The notes beneath the pieces are model-generated. The model did not search any database. It was not told the origin of the DNA and saw nothing but the letters and a program-made list of their open reading frames with translations. This document shows positions 1-7,050 of a DNA stretch of 29,504 nucleotides, one piece after another (position 1 is the stretch's first letter; each line of letters starts with the position of its first letter). The position numbers were made by a program, and so were the translations under genes. The DNA comes from Candidatus Peregrinibacteria bacterium. Lineage in GTDB: Bacteria; Patescibacteriota; Gracilibacteria; Peribacterales; Peribacteraceae. The DNA lies in the NCBI GenBank assembly GCA_016201685.1, contig JACQCJ010000014.1, positions 1 to 29,504 on the forward strand, in the 5' to 3' direction.

Positions 1-1105
1 GCAGTAATGGCAGCAGCGTTTCGACACCTGGGACTCCACTGGGTGCGTCGAGCGGCCTGCCTTCATTTTTCTCCTCGAGTGCATGCGGCGCGTGATCGCT
101 CGCGATGCAATCAATCGTGCGATCAGCAATGCCTTCCCACACAGCCTTGCTGTGATCCATGGTTCGTAGCGGCGGATTCATCTTCGCGAGCGTGCCGAGG
201 AAGCTGTGGTTATCGTAATCGTACGTCGAGAGGAAGAGATGATGCGGCGCGACTTCGCACGTAACGGGAAGGCCTTCTCGTTTCGCCTGACGAACGAGTT
301 CGAGTCCTTCCTTCGTCGAGAGATGGGCGACGTGGAAGGCCGTGCCGTGCTTTCGAACGAGCGTCAGAGCATGTTCGATTGCTCGAGCTTCGGACTGCGG
401 CGGGCGGATGAGCGAGTGAAGTCCTGCCGGTCCCTTTCCATCCGGCGAATGCTTCGCTTTCGCTTTCGCATTGAGCGTTGCATCTTCGCAGTGACCGACG
501 AGGGGAATGGAAAGCTCGCGACAGATGTGGAAGATCTCATCGAATAGATCGAGTTCCACTCCTTGATCCCCCGTCGAATGATCGAAGTAAATTTTGACTC
601 CGCAGCAGCGAGATTTGAGTCGCTTCATCTCCGCGGATGTCCCGGTCCAGAGTTCCCGCAGTGCAAGCAGATGCTCGCTCTTCGTGACGCCGAAGAAGAA
701 GCGAATGTCGCAAGCGGTGACCTCATTCGCGCGACGGACCTTGTCGGCAAGCGCTGCGATCGTCACGGTGGACGGATCGGTATTGGGCATATCGCAAACG
801 GTGCCGATTCCTCCGACGCGAGCGGCGGCTGCCTCGCTCTTCATCGTCGCCTTTTGCGGGTAGCCCGGCTCGCGGAAGTGGACGTGGCAATCGATCAGAC
901 GAGGGAAGAGTAGGAGGCTTGAAGCGTCTATTAATTCGATTTGCGATTTGCGAATTGCGATTTGCGAATTGGATTTTTCATTCGCCATTCGCCACTCGCC
1001 CTTCGCAATTTTTTGTCGAATGATTCCCTCCTCAATGAGCACATCGACCTGCTCCTCACCCAAGGAAGAAACGAGAGTGCCGTTTTGGATGAGAAACCTG
1101 GACAG
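1..1105 (-). CDS. pyrC: Dihydroorotase (class I), 3' end beyond the window
   Basis: Cyclises carbamoyl-aspartate to dihydroorotate, the third step of UMP synthesis, in the cytoplasm. The reading frame enters from about 1105 and runs off the left edge. It shows the metal-binding DCHVHFREPG strand near 890, a VKIYF lysine (the carboxylysine candidate), GHCED and HVAHLS histidines, and the catalytic SDHAPH near the left end. It follows pyrB on the same strand, 32 bases after its stop, so the two are probably one operon. The start is odd. The conserved first strand (RFLIQNGTLV) has no in-frame ATG, GTG or TTG before it, and CTG at 1105 would give a natural MSRFLIQNG start. The first in-frame ATG (988) lies inside a heptamer repeat that replaces part of the normal N-terminal beta region, and a gene caller may wrongly choose it. 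Family assignment is firm; the start is uncertain. Confidence 0.9.
   Translation of the reverse strand, partial: MSRFLIQNGTLVSSLGEEQVDVLIEEGIIRQKIAKGEWRMANEKSNSQIAIRKSQIELIDASSLLLFPRLIDCHVHFREPGYPQKATMKSEAAAARVGGIGTVCDMPNTDPSTVTIAALADKVRRANEVTACDIRFFFGVTKSEHLLALRELWTGTSAEMKRLKSRCCGVKIYFDHSTGDQGVELDLFDEIFHICRELSIPLVGHCEDATLNAKAKAKHSPDGKGPAGLHSLIRPPQSEARAIEHALTLVRKHGTAFHVAHLSTKEGLELVRQAKREGLPVTCEVAPHHLFLSTYDYDNHSFLGTLAKMNPPLRTMDHSKAVWEGIADRTIDCIASDHAPHALEEKNEGRPLDAPSGVPGVETLLPLL
937..1013. repeat. Inverted heptamer array inside pyrC
   Basis: Five 7-base units (CGATTTG or CGAATTG, 937-971), a GATTTTT spacer, then four units of the opposite sense (CATTCGC x2, CACTCGC, CCTTCGC, 979-1006). The two arms can pair as an imperfect hairpin. 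The element is translated in frame in pyrC, giving a Lys/Ser/Asn/Ile-rich peptide where dihydroorotases normally have a short link before the DxHVHxR strand. Confidence 0.85.
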
Positions 1106-1137
1106 AGGACAAAGATAGCATACTGGATCGAACGTCC

Positions 1138-2055
1138 TCAGAACCCAAGGAGCAGCGCCAGCAGCGCCATCCGCACCGGAACTCCATTCCTCGCCTGGCG
1201 GAAGTACGCGGCGTTGGGGAGGGCATCGACATCGGTTGTGATTTCTCCCACGCGTGGGAGTGGGTGCATGACCGTGACCTTCGTGCCTTTTACCAAATCA
1301 GCCGTCAATGTATAGACATTCTTCAGCCGTTCGTACTCGGAGTGATCGGCAAAACGTTCTTCCTGGATCCGCGTCATGTAGAGCACGTCGCAAGAAAGGG
1401 CTGCTTCCAACTTGTCCGTCTGCGTGAACGGGAGCTTCTTCTCCAGGAGGAAGCTCGTGACCTTCTCGGGCATCGTGAGTTCCTTGGGAGCGACGAAGGT
1501 GAAGGAGAGATTCGTGTAGAGCCCGAGGAGGAAACTCAATGAATGGACGGTGCGGCCGTAGCGCAGGTCTCCGACCATCGCGATCTTCAAGCCATCGATC
1601 GTTCCCCTCTCCTTCCGGATCGTGAAGAGATCGAGGAGCGCTTGGGTGGGATGCTGCCCCGGCCCGTCGCCGGCGTTGATGAACGGGACGGGACTCACGG
1701 CGGCCGCGCGGTCGGCGCTGCCTTGCTCGGGATGCCGCATGGCGATGATGTCGGCGTACTGGCCCACCATTCGCATCGTGTCCTCGACGGATTCTCCTTT
1801 GTAGAGCGAGCTGAATTGGAATCCGTCCGCCGTGATCACCTGCCCTCCCAGCCGCAGCATCGCCGCCTCGAAGCTGAGCCGCGTGCGCGTGGAAGCCTCG
1901 TAGAAGAGCGTCGCGAGGATCTTCCCCGCCAAGAGATCACTGCTGCCGCCCTTCGCAGTCACACCTTCTATCTCCGCCGCCTTCACCAAAATGGCGTCCG
2001 TGTCGGCTCTCGTGAGTTGCTTCGTGGACGTGAGGTGTTTGAAGCTGAGAGGCAT
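1138..2055 (-). CDS. pyrB: Aspartate carbamoyltransferase catalytic subunit
   Basis: Condenses carbamoyl phosphate with aspartate, the committed step of pyrimidine synthesis; works as a cytoplasmic trimer. At 305 residues it has the normal length. The carbamoyl-phosphate loop STRTR is near residue 56, the KGES loop with the lysine reaching the neighbouring active site near residue 86, MRHPEQG near 105, DGPGQHPTQALLDLF near 130-145, and the aspartate-binding HPLPR near 266. The ATG at 2055 sits 11 bases after a TACAAT hexamer (2067-2072, read on the minus strand), so the 5' leader is very short. pyrC follows on the same strand. No regulatory pyrI gene is present beside it. Confidence 0.97.
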   Translation of the reverse strand: MPLSFKHLTSTKQLTRADTDAILVKAAEIEGVTAKGGSSDLLAGKILATLFYEASTRTRLSFEAAMLRLGGQVITADGFQFSSLYKGESVEDTMRMVGQYADIIAMRHPEQGSADRAAAVSPVPFINAGDGPGQHPTQALLDLFTIRKERGTIDGLKIAMVGDLRYGRTVHSLSFLLGLYTNLSFTFVAPKELTMPEKVTSFLLEKKLPFTQTDKLEAALSCDVLYMTRIQEERFADHSEYERLKNVYTLTADLVKGTKVTVMHPLPRVGEITTDVDALPNAAYFRQARNGVPVRMALLALLLGF

Positions 2056-2066
2056 CTGTCAGAAGG

Positions 2067-2119
2067 ATTGTAGGCGCTTGCGTTCAACCTGTACAGGGAG
2101 AGGGGATTTCCGCTATACT
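2067..2119. promoter_or_regulatory. Divergent promoter pair sharing a TGTACA -35
   Basis: The self-complementary hexamer TGTACA at 2090-2095 is correctly placed as a -35 on both strands. It is 17 bases from TACAAT (2067-2072, minus strand, toward pyrB) and 18 bases from TATACT (2114-2119, plus strand, toward the fibronectin-III gene). Only one of the two promoters could be occupied at a time. Hexamers and spacing are seen; promoter activity is inferred. Confidence 0.5.
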
Positions 2120-2139
2120 AAGGAGAAACATTCATACCC

Positions 2140-3369
2140 ATGTCACGACTCTTCTTGCGATCCCTGATCGTCCTCGCGGCAATTGCCTTCCCGCTCTGCG
2201 CACTCGCAGACCCTCCTGCAGCCGTCACCGGACTCCATGCGAGTTACGGCCAGGGCCAGATTCACGTCCAGTGGGATGCGCCGCAAAGCGGCGCGGACGT
2301 TGCCTATTACCGCGTCTACTTCAGCCGGCAATCCATCCTGCAGAATAAAGGACAGTATGACGATTTTGCGATCACGACCGGCAGCAAGCCGGAGGCACTC
2401 CTCGTCGACTTTCCGCATGCATCGACCTTGTACGTCGCGGTGCTCGGGGTGAACGGCGCCGGAGAAGAAAGCAAGTACTTCATGGAGGAAGTGACGGTGG
2501 ATCTCACGCAGGATTCGAGTGCTCAAGGAACGCCGTTGACACAGGCCGGAGAAACTGCGAGTGCTCAGACGAACGTCCAAGCTCTCCTCTCCGCGCAGGC
2601 GCTCTCCGCCACGGGCGCGCTCCTCGCCTTCTCGCTCCCCGTGGATCTCCAGGCCGCAGAAGCCGTCAATGCCTTCGAGGTGACCGACGGATCTGGCCAT
2701 GTGCTGATCCTTCGCAGGCTCATCCTCCAGGGGAACACGATCACGCTCATCACATCCCCGCAGCGGGGGGAGATGCTCTACACCGTGCACGTCGCACGGG
2801 TGCTCATGGGGAAGATCGACGGCGGGGGCGCCGTGCCGCTGGATCCTTCACGGGGTACCGCGACCTTTTCGGGCATGGATGGCAGCAGACTCCCGGGGTT
2901 CATCGGACAGACGAGCGCGAGTTCAGAATCGACGCAGCCTCTACCCTCCGACATTCAGGACGTCGCCAATCTCCACGTGCAGGCGGATGGTCAGGCGGAC
3001 GGTCGCTACTCGGTGACCGCGCAGTGGCAGCCGAACAACGCGGACGATGCGCTCTCGGGCTTCGCCATCCAGCAGAGCGCCGACGGCGGGCGGACGTTCA
3101 GTGAGGCGCAGAACATCCCCGTCGGCATCCATCGCGTGCACTTCTCGGAAGTCCCCGCAGGATCCTTCGCGCTCCTCGTGAAGGCCGTGGGGGAGGATGG
3201 CACGGCATCGAGGGGGATTCTTGCGACCGCGGTCTTCCCCCCGATTGAATCGAATGCGCGGCCCGGACCTCTTGCTCGGAGTGGGGCGGGAGCAATCGTT
3301 GCATTCGTACTGGCGGGAGGGGTTGTGGGATGGAAACGGCTCCATGGATGGAGAGGCCGAACCGCATAG
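2140..3369 (+). CDS. Secreted, membrane-anchored fibronectin type III protein
   Basis: A 409-residue extracellular protein. It has an N-terminal signal peptide (MSRLFLRSLIVLAAIAFPLC, then cleavage near ALADPP) and a first fibronectin type III domain at about residues 25-120 (VTGLHASYGQGQIHVQWDAP, YYRVYF, LYVAVLGVNGAGEES). A linker and a middle beta-rich region resembling a Big/Cna-type domain follow (about 145-245). A second FnIII domain spans about 275-370 (VTAQWQPNN, FAIQQSADGG, FALLVKAVGEDG). A C-terminal transmembrane helix (GAIVAFVLAGGVVGWK) precedes a short basic tail. It is therefore probably anchored with most of its mass outside the cell, for adhesion or envelope assembly. It is divergent from pyrB. 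No enzyme motif is seen and the precise role is unknown. Confidence 0.85.
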   Translation: MSRLFLRSLIVLAAIAFPLCALADPPAAVTGLHASYGQGQIHVQWDAPQSGADVAYYRVYFSRQSILQNKGQYDDFAITTGSKPEALLVDFPHASTLYVAVLGVNGAGEESKYFMEEVTVDLTQDSSAQGTPLTQAGETASAQTNVQALLSAQALSATGALLAFSLPVDLQAAEAVNAFEVTDGSGHVLILRRLILQGNTITLITSPQRGEMLYTVHVARVLMGKIDGGGAVPLDPSRGTATFSGMDGSRLPGFIGQTSASSESTQPLPSDIQDVANLHVQADGQADGRYSVTAQWQPNNADDALSGFAIQQSADGGRTFSEAQNIPVGIHRVHFSEVPAGSFALLVKAVGEDGTASRGILATAVFPPIESNARPGPLARSGAGAIVAFVLAGGVVGWKRLHGWRGRTA

Positions 3370-3437
3370 TTCGCAGAAAATAGCCAAACGCCAAGAGCCA
3401 GAAGCCAAACAATCTATAAATGATCAAAAATCAAGGG

Positions 3438-3466
3438 CGTTCTGCATGCCTACAGAACGTATTTTA
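3438..3466. terminator. Weak stem-loop after the FnIII gene region
   Basis: CGTTCTG (3438-3444) pairs with CAGAACG (3453-3459) around an 8-base loop and is followed by a short ATTTTA. It lies 70 bases past the FnIII stop, inside the repeat-bounded cassette. It may act as a terminator, but the T-run is poor. Confidence 0.3.
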
Positions 3467-3555
3467 CCTTATTCGTAGGCCAAAAAATCGGTGAGTATGG
3501 ATTTTCTTTGAAAAGAGCCCCTTCGGCGAATCCTGATTATGGCTATGGTGTTCGC

Positions 3556-3974
3556 ATGTCGCTTTCTCCTACAAAACCATCGTACGATCTTGCGATGCGA
3601 AGAGAACAAGCGCATTCGCGGAGCGTGCCCGCTCTTTCATATAACGCATTTCTCTCCCGTATTTGATGCAAGATGATGCGAAACAGTTGGTTCGTTCGTC
3701 TGGATCAGTCGCCGCAAATTACATTGAGGCAAACGACGCTCTGAGCAAGCGAGATGCTCTCGTACGGTTGAAGATTTGCAGGAAAGAGAGCAAAGAAAGC
3801 GAATTGTGGATTCGTCTTTTGCGTTCACCATCACTGGCCCTTGATTTGGAGGGGGAGAGACAATCTCTCGAGAAAGAAGCTCGTGAACTGAGACCCATTT
3901 TCAGTGCTATTGTTCAAAAATGCCAACCATCAAGAGTCACAACCCAGGAAGTTCTTCACGTGAAGAATCCTTGA
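3556..3974 (+). pseudogene. Four-helix-bundle protein (S23 / 23S rRNA intervening-sequence family), broken
   Basis: The family is a small four-helix bundle first known from genes within 23S rRNA intervening sequences; its function is unsettled. The C-terminal two thirds are intact and typical: QLVRSSGSVAANYIEAND, then LKICRKESKESELWIRLL, then a long last helix. The 5' part is broken in two places. The start MSLSPTKPSYDL (ATG 3556) is in one frame. The continuation KRTSAFAERARSFI is in another, so there is a frameshift near 3593. That frame then meets a TAA at 3641-3643 before ISLPYLMQDD resumes. A TTG at 3663 could start a shortened protein without helix 1. The gene lies between perfect 30-bp inverted repeats and has TATGGT six bases before its ATG. 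Confidence 0.7.
3952..3967. repeat. 16-bp perfect palindrome
   Basis: TTCTTCACGTGAAGAA overlaps the last codons of the four-helix pseudogene. It is followed at once by a second small inverted repeat (GAATC / GATTC, 3965-3980). With the right-hand heptamer array this makes the 3' end of the cassette highly structured. Confidence 0.7.
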
Positions 3975-4040
3975 AGATTCAATCTTGTTTTCCTTCACAA
4001 ATTGTTTGGCTTCTGGCTCTTGGCGTTTGGAACTTCCTCC

Positions 4041-4820
4041 ATGAGCAACGCAATTTCCCCTCGCCTCTGGCTCACTCTCGGCCTGATCTGCATTCTCGTC
4101 ATTGCCCTCCACGAATGGCAACTCCTGCCGGACAGCCGGATGCATGCGACACTCCTCGGACTCTCCCATGGAGAAGCTGTTCTTCTGAATTTTCCTTCAG
4201 GGCAGACCGTCCTCATCGAACAAGGAGCGGACCAATCGCTCCTCGAGGCGTTCGGAAAGCAGACGCGATTGCTCGGGAATTCTCTCGATCTGCTCGTCAT
4301 TCCGTCACTGCGCTCCCCAGACATTGCGATCGCGAGTGAGCTCCTGGGACGGATGAAGATTCGGACGATCCTCACGCCCCCGTTTCCGAAAGACGCTTCG
4401 GCCGACCGTCTCCGTCAGGCAATCCATTCGGCTTCGACGACGACAATCATCGCCGACAAACCTCGAATCTTCGATGACGGTCATGGCTGCACGGTCGAAA
4501 GTTTTCCTTCGCCCGCTCTCACATCCTCTCCTCCCTCGATGATCGTCCGCGCACGTTGCGGCGATGCATCACTCATCATTCCCGGCATCCTTCGAAAAGA
4601 AGAAATGGAGGCGTTCCTGCAATCAGGGGTGGACGTCCGCGGATCGACCTTGCTCCTGCCCCAGCAAGGACTCATCGCTGCGAGTTCTTCGGGATTTCTG
4701 CTCGCCGTTCATCCGCACATGGCAATTTCGACACTCGCGGTCGCACAATCCCTTCGTGGCCGCCTCGCATACTTTGGTATTGATCTTCAGATCATGACGA
4801 AGGGTGGGGAGATTCCCTAA
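4041..4820 (+). CDS. Membrane-anchored degenerate metallo-beta-lactamase-fold protein (ComEC C-terminal-like)
   Basis: A 259-residue protein with one N-terminal membrane helix (LWLTLGLICILVIALHEW) and a soluble domain. Its strand order resembles the ComEC/Rec2-type metallo-beta-lactamase domain: GEAVLLNFPSGQTVLIEQG, then LDLLVIPSLRSPD, then MKIRTILTPP, and SLIIPGILRKEEMEAFLQSG later. In active members the third strand carries HxHxDH; here that position reads IPSLRSPD, so the metal site is absent and catalysis is unlikely. No competence membrane domain accompanies it. The ATG at 4041 lies 10 bases after the right heptamer repeat of the preceding cassette, and the repeat itself is open in the same frame from a TTG at 4002. 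The next gene starts 10 bases downstream. The family call is moderate and rests on fold pattern only. Confidence 0.6.
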   Translation: MSNAISPRLWLTLGLICILVIALHEWQLLPDSRMHATLLGLSHGEAVLLNFPSGQTVLIEQGADQSLLEAFGKQTRLLGNSLDLLVIPSLRSPDIAIASELLGRMKIRTILTPPFPKDASADRLRQAIHSASTTTIIADKPRIFDDGHGCTVESFPSPALTSSPPSMIVRARCGDASLIIPGILRKEEMEAFLQSGVDVRGSTLLLPQQGLIAASSSGFLLAVHPHMAISTLAVAQSLRGRLAYFGIDLQIMTKGGEIP

Positions 4821-4829
4821 AATTGGCAC

Positions 4830-5274
4830 ATGGATGGTTCTCTTGAAACCGCGCCCAGACAAGAGCTGACGAAGATGCGAGGTGATTTAGTTCTCATAAA
4901 GGCCACCCCTTGCACACTCAAACATGTCACCAGAGGAACATTTTGCGAACAATACGATTTCGGATGCGCTCATGAAGATGTTGGCAGCAGTCTTTTTATT
5001 CACTGGATCGATCGATTGCATACATTGGGCGTGATTGATTGTGTAGGGTACGACGAAATGAGCACGGACCATCGGCGCATCTACGAGGAACGTTCAATGA
5101 GTGATTGGGACAAGCACATGGCTATTCAGAAGGGTGAAGAGACCGGCATGGTATCTCTAGATATATTCTGCAACAATGTGATGAGAGGCATGCCGCGAGT
5201 GCGAAAGCGATCGAGGCATTGCGCGACAGGCTCATAGGACGCATCGATGCTTTTCTGGCCGACGTACCAGCCCA
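4830..5274 (+). pseudogene. Unknown protein, apparently frameshifted near its 3' end
   Basis: The ATG at 4830 is six bases after TAAAAT (4818-4823), the arrangement shared by many genes here. The first frame runs to a stop at 5237, but its last 30 codons look unlike protein (RGMPRVRKRSRHCATGS). From about 5150 another frame reads convincingly as an amphipathic helical C-terminus (ILQQCDERHAASAKAIEAL, then RLIGRIDAFLADVPAQ) and stops at 5274. A single indel near 5148-5152 would join the two. No family was recognised for the upstream part (FCEQYDFGCAHEDVGSSLF, RIYEERSMSDWDKHM). This is either a recent pseudogene or an assembly error; if neither, the product is a 135-residue hypothetical protein. 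Confidence 0.5.
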
Positions 5275-5310
5275 ATAGCGCAAGAGGATGCGCTCCTCTA
5301 CACTACCTGC

Positions 5311-6612
5311 ATGAAGACCCTCCTCCTCCTCGCCGGGCATTCCCGCCGCTTCTGGCCGCTTGAAGAGAAGAACTTGTTCCCCATTTGCGGGAAGACGCTC
5401 GTCGAACATCAAGTGACTCGATTGCACGAGGCGGGCTGTGAGGACATCACGCTCGTGTGCGGAGCGCATAATCGAGAGGCAATGCAATTACTGTTCCCGT
5501 CACTCGAAATAATCGAACAGGAGGACCCACGCGGGGGCATGCGGTCTGCCCTCTTGAGTGCGCTTCCGAAATTTGGGGAGGACGCAGTGATGATCGTCGG
5601 CGGCAACGACGTCGTCGATCCCTCGGCGTACCGCGACGTTCAGACCGCCGCGCGGGAGAAGGGAGTGGACGGCGCCATTCTCGCGCGGAAGGTGGAGCGA
5701 TATTTCCCCGGAGGGTACCTGACGGTGAAGCAGCGTCGCGTCACCGGCATCGTCGAGAAGCCCGGAGCGGGGAACGAGCCCGGCGATCTTGTGAACATCG
5801 TCGCGCACGCGCACAACGACGCGTCCTTGCTGCTCGCTGCTCTGAAAAACGTCGAGGTAAAGCGGGATGATGGATACGAAGCGGCACTCGCGGCGCTCTT
5901 CGAAGAGAAGATCTACCGTGCCGTTCCCTACGGAGGTCCGTGGCAGCCCGTGAAGTACGCCTGGCACCTCCTTCCACTCTTGAGCCTTCTCCTTGAGGAC
6001 GCCACCGAGCGATCCATTCATTCTTCCGTCCAAATCCACACGAGCGCCGTCGTCGAGGGGCCGGTCGTGATCGGCGAAGGATCGAAGATTCTTCCGCATG
6101 CGACCGTGATCGGACCGTGTGTCATTGGGAAAGGAACGACGGTGGGCAACAATGCGCTTGTGCGTGCCTCGAGTATCGGCGACCGCTGCGTGATCGGGTA
6201 CAACACGGAAGTGAAGGCAAGCGTGCTCGCGGATCACGTGTGGACGCACTCGACGTACATCGGCGACAGTGTGATCGGGGAGAACGTTTCCTTCGGCGGC
6301 GGCTGTATGACGGGGAATTTGCGGCTCGATGAGGAGGAAGTCCATTCCGCTCCCGTCGAAGACGGCCAGGATCACATCCCCACCGGCCTCACGAAGTTCG
6401 GAGCGGTCATCGGCACTGACGTGCGGCTGGGAATCCACGTCGGCCTGAACCCCGGCATGAAGATCGGCGCGGGGACGTTCATCGCCGGGGGGACGTTCGT
6501 GACGGAGGATATTCCTGAGAGCAGCTTCGTCCGAACAAAGGAGGGGAAGCTCACTGTGAGCCCGAACACCGGTCGGCCCCCGCGCCCAGAGGCGCGGGAG
6601 AAGTATCGATGA
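5311..6612 (+). CDS. GlmU-like nucleotidyltransferase with left-handed beta-helix
   Basis: A 433-residue sugar-phosphate nucleotidyltransferase. The N-terminal Rossmann-type domain (about 1-225) has LLLLAGHSRRFWPLEEKNLF, GGNDVVDP (metal aspartate) and GIVEKPGAG. The C-terminal half (about 240-410) is a hexapeptide-repeat beta-helix (VVIGEGSKILPHATVIGPCV, VIGENVSFGGGCMTGN, GAGTFIAGGTFV) as in GlmU and related acyltransferases. A UDP- or dTDP-sugar product for the envelope is likely; the substrate is not readable. The nucleotide loop departs from the usual LAAGxGxR...PK: it reads LAGHSRRF and lacks the PK lysine at its normal place. The ATG at 5311 follows TACACT (5299-5304) by six bases, suggesting a leaderless mRNA. 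The tail contains an in-frame palindrome (6579-6598). The gene ends just before the origin region. Confidence 0.85.
   Translation: MKTLLLLAGHSRRFWPLEEKNLFPICGKTLVEHQVTRLHEAGCEDITLVCGAHNREAMQLLFPSLEIIEQEDPRGGMRSALLSALPKFGEDAVMIVGGNDVVDPSAYRDVQTAAREKGVDGAILARKVERYFPGGYLTVKQRRVTGIVEKPGAGNEPGDLVNIVAHAHNDASLLLAALKNVEVKRDDGYEAALAALFEEKIYRAVPYGGPWQPVKYAWHLLPLLSLLLEDATERSIHSSVQIHTSAVVEGPVVIGEGSKILPHATVIGPCVIGKGTTVGNNALVRASSIGDRCVIGYNTEVKASVLADHVWTHSTYIGDSVIGENVSFGGGCMTGNLRLDEEEVHSAPVEDGQDHIPTGLTKFGAVIGTDVRLGIHVGLNPGMKIGAGTFIAGGTFVTEDIPESSFVRTKEGKLTVSPNTGRPPRPEAREKYR
6579..6598. repeat. Palindrome in the 3' end of the GlmU-like gene
   Basis: CCCGCGCC (6579-6586) and GGCGCGGG (6591-6598) form a perfect 8-bp stem around CAGA. 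It encodes the poorly conserved tail GRPPRPEARE. There is no T-run, so an in-frame palindromic element is more likely than an intrinsic terminator. Confidence 0.6.
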
Positions 6613-6727
6613 TGAGATCGTTGTCATCGTGAGTAGCGCCGCACTTCGCACTCTGAAATATTCTCATCTTGTTTGGGCTATTCTGTATGAGATCGCAGCG
6701 GCGGGTATCGAAAGATGGATACAAAAG

Positions 6728-6987
6728 TTATCCACATCGTCTGTGGAAAAGGGGGATTCCCCCTCCACCGATCGGAGCTGGAGTTATACACATCGATTCT
6801 ATGAATTTCTCTTTATAGAGCCAAAATATCGTACACTTAGCTTCTGTACCAATCAGCCTTCCCCTTATCCACGAGTTTTCCACATCCCTCCCACAGCTCC
6901 TTTTTCTCTCTCTAGCGGGATTTCCGCATATCACTCGTGAGAAAGAAGATCTTTACAGGAGCTTTCCACACGATACAGTGTGGATCT
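6728..6987. other. oriC: Probable chromosomal origin of replication (DnaA-box cluster)
   Basis: The 438-base gap between the GlmU-like gene and dnaN holds no gene but many DnaA boxes. There is one perfect TTATCCACA (6728-6736). One-mismatch boxes are TGTGGAAAA (6742-6750, reverse), TTATACACA (6784-6792), TTATCCACG (6865-6873) and TTTTCCACA (6876-6884). Two-mismatch boxes lie at 6962-6970 and 6979-6987. AT-rich stretches at 6781-6860 and 6900-6960 could be the unwinding region. Position next to dnaN supports the call. The usual neighbour dnaA is absent on both sides. Boxes are read directly; origin function is inferred. Confidence 0.8.
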
Positions 6988-7050
6988 TTCAGAAAAAGGA
7001 AGATGGTATGATGATGACGGATTAGGTAAACAGATTATTGTTTTCTTCTC

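Larger units (their letters stand above)
3384..4030. mobile_element. Cassette bounded by a perfect 30-bp heptamer inverted repeat
   Basis: Positions 3384-3413 and 4001-4030 are exact reverse complements over 30 bases. Each is built of four 7-base units (CCAAACG, CCAAGAG, CCAGAAG, CCAAACA) plus AT. The 587 bases between them hold only a broken four-helix-bundle gene (3556-3974) and palindromes. The right repeat ends 10 bases before the ATG of the next gene. No target-site duplication was recognised. That this is a mobile unit is inferred from its shape, and from a related heptamer hairpin without cargo at 21194-21338. Confidence 0.5.

Noticed and set aside
937..1013. CRISPR-like array
   Set aside because: Units are 7 bases with no unique spacers, and no cas genes are present. 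The same holds for the other heptamer arrays.
3556..3974. Avd-like accessory protein of a diversity-generating retroelement
   Set aside because: Avd shares the four-helix fold, but no reverse transcriptase or template/variable repeat pair is visible here. The sequence fits the S23-like family.
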